Shown here in pieces: positions 9,452 to 18,463 of a DNA stretch of 64,000 nt. The stretch is from Bacteriovorax stolpii (lineage in GTDB: Bacteria; Bdellovibrionota; Bacteriovoracia; Bacteriovoracales; Bacteriovoracaceae). Numbering within the stretch: position 1 is the first letter of the stretch; every line of letters starts with the position of its first letter. The notes beneath the pieces were generated by a model, which was not told the origin of the DNA, did no database searches, and worked only from the letters and a program-made list of their open reading frames with translations. Location of the stretch: the NCBI GenBank assembly GCA_945860895.1, contig CAMASK010000002.1, forward strand, positions 1-64,000, given 5' to 3'. The position numbers and the translations under genes were made by a program.

Positions 9452-10594
9452 ATGGATAAATATTGGGATAGTGAGGACATTTTTTTTGACGGAGATCAAT
9501 ATTTTGATCAAATGTTTAAAGATATAGATGACGCCCGGGAACTTATCACGATTGAAGTCTATATTTTTAATGATGATTTTATTGGAAAAGAGATGGCTTC
9601 TCGCTTGATACAAGCACACAAACGAGGAGTAAAAATAAATCTGATGGTGGATGGAATAGGCAGTTATGATTTTTTTGATAAACTTTATGCAAGATTTTCT
9701 GCAGTTGGAATTCCTGTAAAAATTTATAATCCTCTGCCATTCATTCATCCCTATTACGAAAAATTAAATTTAAGAAAAAAACTTCAAACTTTTCTCACAA
9801 GGATTTGGCGACTTAACAGTCGCAATCATCGTAAAATCTTCACGATCGACAGACACATCATGTTTACCGGAAGCTTTAACGTTTCGGCAGAACATACCAG
9901 CCATCATCATGAAAAATCGTGGAAAGACATGGGAGTCAGGGTAACTGGAGAAAACGTCAGGCTGGCTCTTTTTTACTTTAAAAAAATATGGAACTTCAGA
10001 GAATTTTTGCGCTATCGAAAAGTAGTAAGTCATTTATTGGGAAAAAAAAATAAGAATTCTCCTCTTCGCCTTAATCATTCATTGTTCATGAGGCGTTTTT
10101 ATTACCGCGACCTACTTTATAAAATTAATCACTCTGAAAGTAGAATTTGGTTAATGACCCCTTATTTTATTCCTAAAAGCAGATTGATCAGGAACCTGGC
10201 CAAGGCAGCACAAAAAGGGTGTGATGTGAGGATTATCATCTCTGCCAGAAGTGATGTGAATTTTTTTCAATCATTGCAATTTTTTTACTTTCCATATCTC
10301 ATGCAAAAAGGAGTTAAGATCTTTCTTTACGACCAAACGATTTTGCATTCCAAGAATTTTATCATTGATGACTGGATCACAGTTGGCTCAAGCAATTTGA
10401 ATCATCGGAGTTTTTTACATGATTTGGAAGTTGACCTTTCCATTCAAAACCAAAGTAATAAAGAAAAAATTGAAACCAATTTTATTGAATCTGCAACAGT
10501 TGAAAACGAATTCACCATTGAACATTTGAAACAAAGAACAGTCTTTGATAAGTTGCTATCACGACTCTTCTTTCTTTTTAAATACTGGTTTTAA
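9452..10594 (+). CDS. ClsB-like cardiolipin synthase / phospholipase D family
   Basis: The 380-residue protein has two complete HKD motifs: HRKIFTID near residue 130 and HSKNFIID near residue 308, each followed by the GS/GSS-N element (TGSFNVS, VGSSNLN). No N-terminal membrane helices are present, unlike ClsA, so it resembles ClsB. It would join phosphatidylglycerol with another phospholipid or alcohol by transphosphatidylation. It is followed after 3 nt by a YbhP-like phosphatase gene; E. coli has the same neighbours (clsB-ybhP), which supports a lipid-metabolism role. No clear ribosome-binding site precedes the ATG. Confidence 0.85.
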   Translation: MDKYWDSEDIFFDGDQYFDQMFKDIDDARELITIEVYIFNDDFIGKEMASRLIQAHKRGVKINLMVDGIGSYDFFDKLYARFSAVGIPVKIYNPLPFIHPYYEKLNLRKKLQTFLTRIWRLNSRNHRKIFTIDRHIMFTGSFNVSAEHTSHHHEKSWKDMGVRVTGENVRLALFYFKKIWNFREFLRYRKVVSHLLGKKNKNSPLRLNHSLFMRRFYYRDLLYKINHSESRIWLMTPYFIPKSRLIRNLAKAAQKGCDVRIIISARSDVNFFQSLQFFYFPYLMQKGVKIFLYDQTILHSKNFIIDDWITVGSSNLNHRSFLHDLEVDLSIQNQSNKEKIETNFIESATVENEFTIEHLKQRTVFDKLLSRLFFLFKYWF

Positions 10595-10597
10595 AAA

Positions 10598-11338
10598 ATG
10601 AAAATTAGAATTCTAAGTTATAACATACATAAAGGCTTTACCATTGGTAATACCGATTTCATTCTGGAGCAAATACGCAATGCCATGAGAGAAGTGAATG
10701 CCGATGTCCTTTTTTTACAAGAGGTCTTAGGTGACCATAATGACAAACGCTGCAGGATACCGGATTGGGAAACTGCCATACAATTTGAATATCTGGCCGA
10801 CACAGTATGGCCACACTTTGCTTATGGTAAAAATGCCATCTACTCTGAAGGCCATCACGGAAATGCCATTTTGAGTAAATTTCCCATTACTGATTGGTCA
10901 AACAAACTAATCAGTACGAATCGTTTTGAACAACGAGGCCTATTGAAAGCTAAAATACAAATACCTCAATTAGAAAGAGAAATTATACTAGCCACAACTC
11001 ATCTTGATCTTACTCAAGGTGGCAGAGATCTACAGGCGAAAAAAATTATTGACGACCTCATGAAAGATGCTGAAACACCATTCGTTTTATTAGGCGATTT
11101 CAATGACTGGAATAACAAAATTTCTAGAAGAATCGAATCCGAACTTGGAGTTGTTGAAGCTTTTAAAGAGATACATGGAAAATATCCAGCAACATTCCCC
11201 AGTTTTATGCCGTTGCTTTCACTTGACCGCGTTTTTTTGAATAAAATTAGACCTAGTAAAGCAATAACTCTTAAAGATGCTCATTGGCGTAAACTTTCTG
11301 ACCACCTTCCTCTGTACGTTGAAGCTGAAATTGATTAA
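10598..11338 (+). CDS. Endonuclease/exonuclease/phosphatase-family protein (YbhP-like)
   Basis: The 246-residue protein is a single EEP (DNase I-like) domain: RILSYNIHKG at the N-terminus, FLQEV as the metal-binding Glu, TTHLDL, LLGDFNDW, and SDHLPLYVEAE at the C-terminus. All canonical catalytic residues are visible. It starts 3 nt after the cardiolipin synthase-like gene, matching the E. coli clsB-ybhP order, where YbhP is thought to act on a phospholipid-derived substrate. A DNA or inositol-phosphate substrate cannot be excluded. No signal peptide is seen. Its stop overlaps the convergent S51 peptidase gene by 4 nt. Confidence 0.85.
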   Translation: MKIRILSYNIHKGFTIGNTDFILEQIRNAMREVNADVLFLQEVLGDHNDKRCRIPDWETAIQFEYLADTVWPHFAYGKNAIYSEGHHGNAILSKFPITDWSNKLISTNRFEQRGLLKAKIQIPQLEREIILATTHLDLTQGGRDLQAKKIIDDLMKDAETPFVLLGDFNDWNNKISRRIESELGVVEAFKEIHGKYPATFPSFMPLLSLDRVFLNKIRPSKAITLKDAHWRKLSDHLPLYVEAEID

Positions 11339-11997
11339 TTGATATTGAACTTGTGCCCCTTTGAATAAGCGTAACACTTTCCAATAAATCTGATCTCATC
11401 ATCTTTTACTACGATTCCGGCACCATCAGGGCAAGCATAAATTATCTTGTCTGTAGAGCGGGTATATTTATTGAAGACAGCATCATAGCGTGGTGAATTT
11501 TTAAAGTGGGGAAAAAATAAAAAATCAACGAGATTCAGTGCACTGAGATTTTTTACATTTACAATATTTTCATCCCTATCAAAGTCCGGATATCCGGCCA
11601 TCTCAATGTTTTCAGTCATCATAATCGCACCGGCCGATAACCCAGAAAGTACTCCACCTTTTTCAGCGAATTTTTTAAGTTGAGGGAGAAGTTTTGCCTT
11701 CCTAAGACTATTTAAAAAATAAAACGTATTTCCACCAGCCATATGTATGGCATCACTCCTCATCACTTCTGAAAAAATAATTTTATCAAAAGGTACATCA
11801 ATGGGAAAATAAATGAATCTGGTGATTTTAAATTTAGAGTAGTGCCTCACAAAGGATTTAAACTCTTGCTCGGAGAGATAAGAGGATGATGGAATAAAAG
11901 TAATGACAGGATTTTTCTTATCTATTAACTCTAAAAAAGAGTGGTCCAGAGTAAGATTTTCTTTTTCGTCACCACCGCTGTAGAAAACAAGCTTCAT
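11335..11997 (-). CDS. Peptidase S51-family (PepE/cyanophycinase-like) hydrolase
   Basis: The 220-residue protein has the class-I-glutamine-amidotransferase-like S51 fold. The nucleophile elbow GLSAGA is near residue 120, preceded by AIHMAGGNTFYFL. Family members include dipeptidase E (Asp-X dipeptides) and cyanophycinase. The start overlaps the stop of the upstream SelO-like gene as ATGA, so translation is coupled and a shared role is plausible. There is no signal peptide, so it should act in the cytoplasm. The substrate is unknown. Confidence 0.8.
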   Translation of the reverse strand: MKLVFYSGGDEKENLTLDHSFLELIDKKNPVITFIPSSSYLSEQEFKSFVRHYSKFKITRFIYFPIDVPFDKIIFSEVMRSDAIHMAGGNTFYFLNSLRKAKLLPQLKKFAEKGGVLSGLSAGAIMMTENIEMAGYPDFDRDENIVNVKNLSALNLVDFLFFPHFKNSPRYDAVFNKYTRSTDKIIYACPDGAGIVVKDDEIRFIGKCYAYSKGHKFNIN

Positions 11998-13829
11998 AGC
12001 CCCTCACGGCATTCTCGAACAATCGAATACAAATTCTGCATGATGTTCTTATGCCGTTCAGGAGAATTGGCCACTACTAATTTCTGATCTGGATCAAGAT
12101 TCTGATACGAAGCAAATTGTTGAGATAGTTCAAATAATTCATGTGCAGTTAGCTTTGGACGCAGCTTCTGTACTTTTTGCACAATATAAGTAATCGAATC
12201 ACCAGTAACCCGATCGCATTTATTGATGACCGAACTTCGCATAGTCAATTCAAGCATGAGGTGAGTACGACTGATGTTGAAATCTTTTTCCAGGGCAGTG
12301 ATCAAAGATAAATAATGAGATTGAAAGCGGTTAATTTGTTTCTTACGAATGTCAGTCAACTTTAAATCACTCTTGCGTGCGTAGGATGATTTAATTATTT
12401 CCAAAAATTCTTCATGACTCAAAGTATTTAAACGAGTGAGATAGAGTTGTGGAAATTCACGCAAGATATCTCGCATACAGAAAATGGCATCACGATTAAT
12501 GCCATCCGGAACTTTATACATCCCTCTTTTTGATTTGGATCTTTCAAAATAACTAAAAACCTTGCGGAACCTAGTTACTTTATCGAGATGATTTTTAAGA
12601 AGATGGTCCTGATCTTTTTTCTTAAATCCAATTTTTTGTAATAAATTTTTGTTTTTTGAGTCAATGAAGTGCTTATCAAATGACTGCATAATAGGATGAG
12701 TTCTAAAGTGAGAAAGAGATTTTTTCTTCTTTGTTGTTAAAAAATCTGCAATCTGGATAAAGCACTGAACAATGTAGCGAGCCTTCTGTCTCTGCTCCAA
12801 AATTGTTGTAGAATATCTTTGCACATCATCATACCGATATTCGGCATGAAATAATCCAAACTGACGAATTGAGCCGTAGTCAATGATTCCCCCATCCATC
12901 AGGATGTTGTCTCCATCCCAATCCAACCAGCAAAAGATATACTCATTCTCAAATTTGGCAGCAGTTTCAGCAAACGATCGGGCCATTTGAGAGGCTAAGT
13001 AATAATATTTTTCTTTAGTTGTTTTAAAGCTTGTAACTTCCCAAGCCTTATTTTCAACTTGGCGAGAAATATAGTAATCGGCTACTTGCTTCAAGGTTTC
13101 AAGATTACCCTGCCTCAAGTGACTAAAAAAATGACTTGGTCTGATCAAATTGGGATTAGCGCGGACATTGATCCCAATACCTTTATCGTATTCAAGGATG
13201 GCCAGGACTCGTTCGGTTTTGAACCCATTCTTCCCCAAAACTTCGGAAAAGAATAGAGTTTCTAACCCTTCGGCCACTTCCGAGAGACCGCAACCATAGG
13301 AAACACTAGGGTCCCCAGTCTGATAGAATTTTTTATTGATGTTACAGGCCGGAGATAATTTAGTCCCACCAGTCCCACAACTAGAAACATCCCATGTGAT
13401 TCCATTATTTCTCACAGAACCATTCCAAATTGTTCTTCCATCTCCAGAGGTTCTTCCCATTTTATCAGGGTGCTGCAACTGAAGATAACGAGTGGCCATG
13501 AAGGTATTTGGAAAAATATCCTCTTCCGCGAATTTTATGTCGTTCATCAAATCGTATTCATTGATGATAGTTAAACTAAAGGTATCTAGAATTTCTCTTT
13601 CCAGATCAGGAGTTAAACTATTCGGATGATTTTTTGCAATTAGACCCATCTCTTTAGCGAGCTCAAAATTGAAGAAAGCAACTTTGCCACCTTTACGGTA
13701 ACGGGCCTTGTATTCAACTCTGCCGCCAGGGACCTGGGTTTTGAAGGGATGCTCGCCATTAAGCTGACTAAAATTGGTATAAGAGCGCTTGCCGACTTCG
13801 TCCGTTGGACTTTTTTTAATTGAATTCAT
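11994..13829 (-). CDS. Divergent SelO-like (YdiU/UPF0061) pseudokinase-fold protein
   Basis: SelO proteins are kinase-fold enzymes that transfer AMP to other proteins using flipped ATP. This 611-residue protein keeps the SelO order: SGDGR at 128-132, then WDVSSCG (WDxxxKG in SelO), a region like DGRAVLRSS (GDPSVSYGCGLSE), and DN-x8-D near residue 307 (GDNILMDGGIIDYG). The spacing from the metal Asn308 to Asp317 is 9 residues, the same as in SelO. However, the ATP-contacting Lys is Cys151 and the following DG is DP, so activity is uncertain. An extra basic C-terminal region of over 200 residues follows. The gene is coupled to the S51 peptidase (ATGA). This assignment rests on motifs only. Confidence 0.55.
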   Translation of the reverse strand: MNSIKKSPTDEVGKRSYTNFSQLNGEHPFKTQVPGGRVEYKARYRKGGKVAFFNFELAKEMGLIAKNHPNSLTPDLEREILDTFSLTIINEYDLMNDIKFAEEDIFPNTFMATRYLQLQHPDKMGRTSGDGRTIWNGSVRNNGITWDVSSCGTGGTKLSPACNINKKFYQTGDPSVSYGCGLSEVAEGLETLFFSEVLGKNGFKTERVLAILEYDKGIGINVRANPNLIRPSHFFSHLRQGNLETLKQVADYYISRQVENKAWEVTSFKTTKEKYYYLASQMARSFAETAAKFENEYIFCWLDWDGDNILMDGGIIDYGSIRQFGLFHAEYRYDDVQRYSTTILEQRQKARYIVQCFIQIADFLTTKKKKSLSHFRTHPIMQSFDKHFIDSKNKNLLQKIGFKKKDQDHLLKNHLDKVTRFRKVFSYFERSKSKRGMYKVPDGINRDAIFCMRDILREFPQLYLTRLNTLSHEEFLEIIKSSYARKSDLKLTDIRKKQINRFQSHYLSLITALEKDFNISRTHLMLELTMRSSVINKCDRVTGDSITYIVQKVQKLRPKLTAHELFELSQQFASYQNLDPDQKLVVANSPERHKNIMQNLYSIVRECREGL

Positions 13830-14076
13830 TAGCTTTTATCAATCCTTCGATAAATTTCTAAACAAAAACCTTACTACCATTATAGGACCGTTTTGCAAAA
13901 GTTGACAAAAAAACATGAAGCTAGGCAAAAAATAAATTCCCGACAGTATTCATTTAGTAATCCATGCATCCTTAGGCCGGCGTTATGAGTAAAAGAAGTG
14001 AAATTAATAAATTCATCTTCATCCAATCCTAACCTTTCTTAACAAAATCCTAGCAAGCACTTTGAAGACAGTTATA

Positions 14077-14082
14077 TATAAT
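14077..14082 (+). promoter_or_regulatory. Perfect TATAAT -10 box
   Basis: TATAAT occurs inside TTATATATAATC, 22 nt before the ATG of a 40-residue membrane protein gene. No good TTGACA is found 16-18 nt upstream, so this would be a -10-driven promoter. A GGGAGAGGA ribosome-binding site lies between it and the ATG. Confidence 0.4.
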
Positions 14083-14103
14083 CTAAAACAAGGGAGAGGA
14101 CGC

Positions 14104-14226
14104 ATGAAAGCAATGATTAAAGTTTTGTATCTAGCCTACAGCCCGATATTGGTGGTGTTGTACTGGAGAAATACGATGAGAACGATGGACGATGTTCACA
14201 GGTTTGAAATTACTAACGTTGAATAA
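14104..14226 (+). CDS. Small membrane protein, 40 residues
   Basis: The reading frame starts at an ATG preceded by a very strong ribosome-binding site (GGGAGAGGA, 3 nt spacing) and a consensus TATAAT. The product begins with a basic N-terminus, has one hydrophobic segment (VLYLAYSPILVVLYW), and ends in a charged tail with two Met-Arg/Met-Asp pairs. It ends at the base before the stop of the oppositely transcribed dipeptidase gene. It is too short for family assignment, but the start signals make it more credible than a chance frame. Confidence 0.5.
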   Translation: MKAMIKVLYLAYSPILVVLYWRNTMRTMDDVHRFEITNVE

Positions 14227-14886
14227 TCATTCAACATCGAAATCAAAGTATTGCTCAGGATAAGGCTCCGGCCTGTACGAATAGTGCCACCACTCCTGAG
14301 AAAAATTTTTAAATCCTCTTCCTTCCATTAATTCTTTTAAAATCATCCGGTTCTTTTTTTGTTCCGCAGTCACCTTAGGCGAATCAGTGTTGGACAAGTC
14401 ATCAAAGTAATCAAAGGCTGAGCCCATATCAAGTGCGTGTTGAGTTTTCAGGTTCACCAAAGTCAGGTCAACGGCACTACCACGGGAATGACTGGACTGT
14501 TTAGCAATATAGCCCTGCTCAAATAATTCGAGACGGGTGAATTTTGGATAATAAAGTTCTTTGATTTTGGGATTGGTTTCCGATTTTTTTGCCCAACTTT
14601 GAAAAAAACTCACCGCCTTTACTGGACGATAGCTATCAAAAATTTTTAGTGCAAATCCCTTTTTCATGGCTTCGCCTTGAACTAAACAAAGAGCCTCAGC
14701 AGGAATTTTTGCCAAATAAGCTGTTTTGGCTTTATAGCCGGCAACCACTTCACCCGTAAAATTATCTGGAGTTGAGTAACTCATTCCAATAATCATAGAT
14801 GGGCAAAGTTCGTTTAAGGAAACAAATCCACTTGGGATACTGGCCATAGAAAGACTCACTAGGAATAGGAGGAAGAATATGTTCAT
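14227..14886 (-). CDS. D-alanyl-D-alanine dipeptidase (VanX/DdpX-type, M15D)
   Basis: The 219-residue protein begins with a signal peptide and carries the M15D zinc-site motifs: SSHSRGSAVDLTLV (His and Asp ligands) and the C-terminal EWWHYSY (catalytic Glu and zinc His). The arginine in DSYRP and the block MGSAFDYF are also typical of VanX/DdpX. It should split D-Ala-D-Ala in the periplasm, releasing alanine from cell-wall debris. In a predatory or saprophytic bacterium this fits prey-peptidoglycan recycling (inference). No vancomycin-resistance genes are nearby. Confidence 0.88.
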   Translation of the reverse strand: MNIFFLLFLVSLSMASIPSGFVSLNELCPSMIIGMSYSTPDNFTGEVVAGYKAKTAYLAKIPAEALCLVQGEAMKKGFALKIFDSYRPVKAVSFFQSWAKKSETNPKIKELYYPKFTRLELFEQGYIAKQSSHSRGSAVDLTLVNLKTQHALDMGSAFDYFDDLSNTDSPKVTAEQKKNRMILKELMEGRGFKNFSQEWWHYSYRPEPYPEQYFDFDVE

Positions 14887-14953
14887 GTCTTATTTTTAAC
14901 TATTAAGTTCGTAAACTCCAGAAAAAGCAGTGCGTAAATGCTGCCGTTTGATA

Positions 14954-16816
14954 CTAATGATAAAAATAAACACCCACTTGTGCTTCATGAATATTACCTA
15001 TGTCCTGATCAACGTTAGTTGATTTAAAGAATAAACTCGTGTTTCGTCGTAAATAGTATCTAAAATCCAGATCATATCCGATACGTCTTTTCATCCAGCC
15101 ATCAAAAAGTTCTGAAGGCATGAAATAATTTGCATCAAGACCAAGTGCAAACTTGTCCTTAAGAATCCTAAAATTAACTTTGGGACCTAAGTTAAGAAGT
15201 GAATCGTTTTCATAAATGCGGTCATATAAATATACTCCGCCCACTAGAAAAGTAAGAACATAGTCTTCAGAGAATTCCACCGAAGTGCCCGCCCCGAATG
15301 TTGCAACAGGATCAACACAATCCTGACTCTGACATCCCCATCTTTGATCCAGACCCAAAGCCATATCAAAAGAAATTGAACTATTCCAAAAGTCACTTGG
15401 TTGATACTTTTTTAAATCCAATAAACGTGCTCTCTCAAGAACAAATTTATTGCTTCTGAATTGAGTAGTTTGATATCTGAATTTAATATCGCCCATAATA
15501 ACCTGGGAATTTCTTAAATGACCCTGACTTGGATCAAGTAGCTCATGCTGGGCAGCACGCCATTCAAAACCACTAAAGGCTCCTTGCTGGTATTTATCCC
15601 CGGCATAAAATCCCAAGCGGGATGAATTATGAGCGTCATCAGGGGCATGCATTTTACTAATATCGAATTTTAAATCCTCACTTATATGTGGATTTTCAGC
15701 TCTTAAGACTAAAAGCTCTCTTCTTTCTTCAGTGGTTTTCTTTTCATTGAGGAGAATTCTTTCAGCCTTCAAATAATCCAGAGCACTGATTGATGAGTCC
15801 AATAAATCAGCTGCTTCTTTTACCGGATATTTTTGGGCAAAGTTTTTGGCCAGTTCAGGCTTTTCCCCAACTTCTTTGACAAGATTCAATTGGGCGGTTG
15901 TATAGCCATCAGTTTCTTTCAGCAATTTACCGTATGCAGAAACTCTTACCTTGCGGTCTTTGATCAAGCCCAAATCTTTCATTTCTTTAATTGTGTCAAT
16001 GGGAAGAACATAAATAGGACTCAATCCTGCCAAAAGATCAAAATCATCATAGGCAATATTGAGTAAACCCAAAATATGATACGAGCAATTTTCTGTGAAA
16101 TAAAAATAATCAAAATGAACTGAACCCATTTCCCAAATATGGTCAATCACTCGATCAATTTGTTCCTGATTAAGTCCAAGATCATAATCCCAAATATCCC
16201 TGAATTCATGATCGTTATATTCTCGAATTTTATAATAATAAGGAACCACCGAAAATTTTCCAGGATAAGAGCCAATCAATCCCTTGGCCATGTAGAGAGC
16301 AACGTTATCTTTGGAATCCTGAGCTGCAAAATTGATGGCATAGTCCAATAACTCATTATTTCTGAATTCTTTATAACGACTGACCCGAATAAAAGTATGA
16401 CCAAAAGTTGAACCAGGATTATTGATGTAAAAAGAAGAGAAAACCAAACTTAGGTTCTTGGCTTCAAGTTTTCCAACAAATGAATTATAAATGTCACAGC
16501 TCTTCGTAGTGTATTCCCAGTTATTTTTAATCGTTTTCCTGAGCCATCTGTAGCGAAGTGGGAATTTACAAACATACTCCTGGGCCTGTGGAGAATTTAA
16601 GCCTTCAATGAAACTTTTCAATTCTTTTTCAGGTGATGTCTTGCCCTCGCTGGAAACGAAGAAATTTTGAGAATCGACCTCACTCACCACCTTACCAGCT
16701 AGATCAGGACGGTAATGCAATAATTTATGCCAAAATTTCAACTGCTGCTCATTCAGCTCAAATGCCTGTGCCTGGGATACAAGGAATAGAAATAATAAAA
16801 TCAGAAACGATTTCAA
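14954..16816 (-). CDS. DUF4105 (Lnb N-terminal domain) exported protein with barrel-like C-terminus
   Basis: The 620-residue protein has a clear signal peptide ending AQA. Residues about 120-260 hold the DUF4105 signature (NPGSTFGHTFIRV, later FYFTENCSYHILGLL), which keeps a conserved His and Cys as in NlpC/P60-like papain-fold hydrolases. The last 200 residues alternate polar and aromatic residues, with short strands and a C-terminal Tyr-His ending (VYFYH), like an outer-membrane barrel. Function is not established; a lipid- or peptidoglycan-processing role is a guess. It lies next to a DUF3015 gene in the same orientation. Confidence 0.75.
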   Translation of the reverse strand: MKSFLILLFLFLVSQAQAFELNEQQLKFWHKLLHYRPDLAGKVVSEVDSQNFFVSSEGKTSPEKELKSFIEGLNSPQAQEYVCKFPLRYRWLRKTIKNNWEYTTKSCDIYNSFVGKLEAKNLSLVFSSFYINNPGSTFGHTFIRVSRYKEFRNNELLDYAINFAAQDSKDNVALYMAKGLIGSYPGKFSVVPYYYKIREYNDHEFRDIWDYDLGLNQEQIDRVIDHIWEMGSVHFDYFYFTENCSYHILGLLNIAYDDFDLLAGLSPIYVLPIDTIKEMKDLGLIKDRKVRVSAYGKLLKETDGYTTAQLNLVKEVGEKPELAKNFAQKYPVKEAADLLDSSISALDYLKAERILLNEKKTTEERRELLVLRAENPHISEDLKFDISKMHAPDDAHNSSRLGFYAGDKYQQGAFSGFEWRAAQHELLDPSQGHLRNSQVIMGDIKFRYQTTQFRSNKFVLERARLLDLKKYQPSDFWNSSISFDMALGLDQRWGCQSQDCVDPVATFGAGTSVEFSEDYVLTFLVGGVYLYDRIYENDSLLNLGPKVNFRILKDKFALGLDANYFMPSELFDGWMKRRIGYDLDFRYYLRRNTSLFFKSTNVDQDIGNIHEAQVGVYFYH

Positions 16817-16875
16817 AGCGTAGTCTTTTGAGGAAGTTTTATCTTGGATTTAATTTATCTAAGGCGCAGGGAAAA

Positions 16876-16902
16876 GCCAACCCAGAGTAGCTCTGGGTTG
16901 GC
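16876..16902 (-). terminator. Hairpin terminator after the DUF3015 gene
   Basis: A perfect 12-bp stem (GCCAACCCAGAG with its complement, loop of 3) lies 14 nt past the DUF3015 stop. In the minus direction it is followed by TTTT, and in the plus direction by an A-rich run, consistent with an intrinsic terminator for the minus-strand gene. Confidence 0.75.
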
Positions 16903-16916
16903 GAAATCAAAAAAAA

Positions 16917-17384
16917 TTAAAGAGAAGCAGTCGTGTTACAAGAAGTAGCAGCGATTGAGTTAATGTTGTGAGTGATTTCTTTAGAAGTTGAATTAGCTGA
17001 ATTGAAAATTGTCTTATAGTTAGACTTAAGAGCTTTTCCGAATTCCATTGCATTGCTGCAACCATAAACATTAGAAAGACCAACAACAGTTTCGCCATTT
17101 CCACGAGCAATATCATTAGCAAGTGCTACTTTATTTGCTTCAACGTAAGCTTCAACCTGACCAACTTTAAGTGGAGCTGGAGAATCACAGTTAGAAGTAC
17201 CTACAGAGATCGCAATGGATTGCAAGGCCCAAAGGTTAGTTGAGGCAGCAAGAACTTGCTTCCACCAAGTCTGGTCACCTTCGAAAATCATAGAACCAAG
17301 ACCACAACCAGCTGAACCGTATTTAGCCGCAAATGATGTAGAAGTAGTCAGAACCATAGCAATGACCAATAGCATTTTTTTCAT
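16917..17384 (-). CDS. DUF3015-family exported protein
   Basis: This is a 155-residue protein with a signal peptide (MKKMLLVIAMVLTTSTSFA). The mature start YGSAGCGLGSMIF, followed by WWKQVLAASTN and GTSNC, is the DUF3015 signature. The family has no known function; its Gly-rich N-terminus and conserved cysteines (three pairs possible here) suggest a disulfide-linked periplasmic or surface protein. A strong hairpin terminator directly follows, so it is expressed as a separate unit. The base use is more GC-balanced than its neighbours, which may reflect high expression. Confidence 0.82.
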   Translation of the reverse strand: MKKMLLVIAMVLTTSTSFAAKYGSAGCGLGSMIFEGDQTWWKQVLAASTNLWALQSIAISVGTSNCDSPAPLKVGQVEAYVEANKVALANDIARGNGETVVGLSNVYGCSNAMEFGKALKSNYKTIFNSANSTSKEITHNINSIAATSCNTTASL

Positions 17385-17525
17385 TTATTACTCCATTGTT
17401 AATTAACTTGTGAAAACAAACATAGACTATTATCCGCTGATAAAAGTTTTCATCAACTATAAATTTCTTAAAGAATAATTAAACTTGAGTATTTATGTTT
17501 GCAAACGCCACAGCACAAAGCATTA

Positions 17526-18059
17526 CTAATTATCAGATTGGGAAAAATGATTGATCGTGAGGTATGTTAAACGCAGACGCTTCTCTATCGTTTCATCTAA
17601 CATGAGCAGCAAGTCTTCTAATTCATCTGCAAAGCCAATGTCACAAACAAATTTATCCGCACCAATTTCTGCCATCATGGGATCAAGCTTGCCGGACTCA
17701 AGTTCATACAAAAGATAAGCCAACTCATGAGCAAGATAGGCTACAGCCGCATGCTTGGATGAATTTAGCAATTTTTGAAATTCGGGAAAGATCACTATTG
17801 TATTATTTAAAACAGTACCGGGTGTGTTTTGTGAACGATACAAAGCGTGAGGAATGAAAACTACTGGATGTTTGCTCATCATGGCTTCAATCAAATTAAC
17901 TGGAAGATGCTGAAACAGATTTTCAAAATGAGATTTAGTAACAGGATTATTTATCCACTGATGTTCAGGTAGAGTGAAAAAATAAAAACTAAAATTCTCG
18001 CGAATCTTAGTTTTATCCCTAGAGTCTCTTTTAAAATATTTTTGAATTAGATTTAACAT
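17526..18059 (-). CDS. Unknown protein with degenerate metalloprotease motif
   Basis: I do not recognise this 177-residue protein. It has no signal peptide and no membrane helix. Near residue 118 it reads AYLAHELAYLLYELE and about 20 residues later AEIGADKF. This is laid out like a gluzincin site (HExxH ... ExxxD), but the second His is replaced (HELAY). It could be an inactive relative of M48-like peptidases or a chance resemblance. It is followed by a 92-residue gene upstream in the same direction (54 nt gap), with which it may share a promoter. Confidence 0.55.
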   Translation of the reverse strand: MLNLIQKYFKRDSRDKTKIRENFSFYFFTLPEHQWINNPVTKSHFENLFQHLPVNLIEAMMSKHPVVFIPHALYRSQNTPGTVLNNTIVIFPEFQKLLNSSKHAAVAYLAHELAYLLYELESGKLDPMMAEIGADKFVCDIGFADELEDLLLMLDETIEKRLRLTYLTINHFSQSDN

Positions 18060-18113
18060 GCAGTAACCTCGTCCATCTATATCGGGATTAAGACTACTGC
18101 GCTTAAGGGAAAT

Positions 18114-18392
18114 TTATTGAAAAGGCTGCTCATCAGGATCCAGGGCAAGATTAACCTGACCTTGGTATTTCTCGCCGATAATCTCAAGCAGATCGTCAGG
18201 TATTTGGGAGGCACGATATTTCTTTCCGTTCGTCGTACGAATCCAAAAGCCATTAAGAATTTTATCAGGACGAGAAATTCTAATCGGTTTGATAGAGATA
18301 ATGTGATCCAGATTGAAAAGAACTTCCATTTCCTCGGTCTGGGCAGAACCTGTACTTTTCAAGTCGAGTATTTTGAATTTTCTAAACTTCAT
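18114..18392 (-). CDS. Small unknown protein with FlbD-like layout
   Basis: This 92-residue protein is predicted to be cytoplasmic. The core (FNLDHIISIKPIRI, then GFWIRTTNGKKYRASQIPDDLLEII) has the pattern of short beta strands with TTNGKKY and a C-terminal helix seen in FlbD- and LytTR-like small proteins. The resemblance is weak and by eye only. An AGGAG-like ribosome-binding site precedes the ATG at 18392. It is transcribed toward the degenerate-protease gene and divergently from the esterase gene. Confidence 0.5.
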   Translation of the reverse strand: MKFRKFKILDLKSTGSAQTEEMEVLFNLDHIISIKPIRISRPDKILNGFWIRTTNGKKYRASQIPDDLLEIIGEKYQGQVNLALDPDEQPFQ

Positions 18393-18463
18393 GGGAGACT
18401 CCTATATTAATTGGCGATACTTTATAGTGAATTAGTTAGCTTTAGATTAACAGGAAGCTCTTT

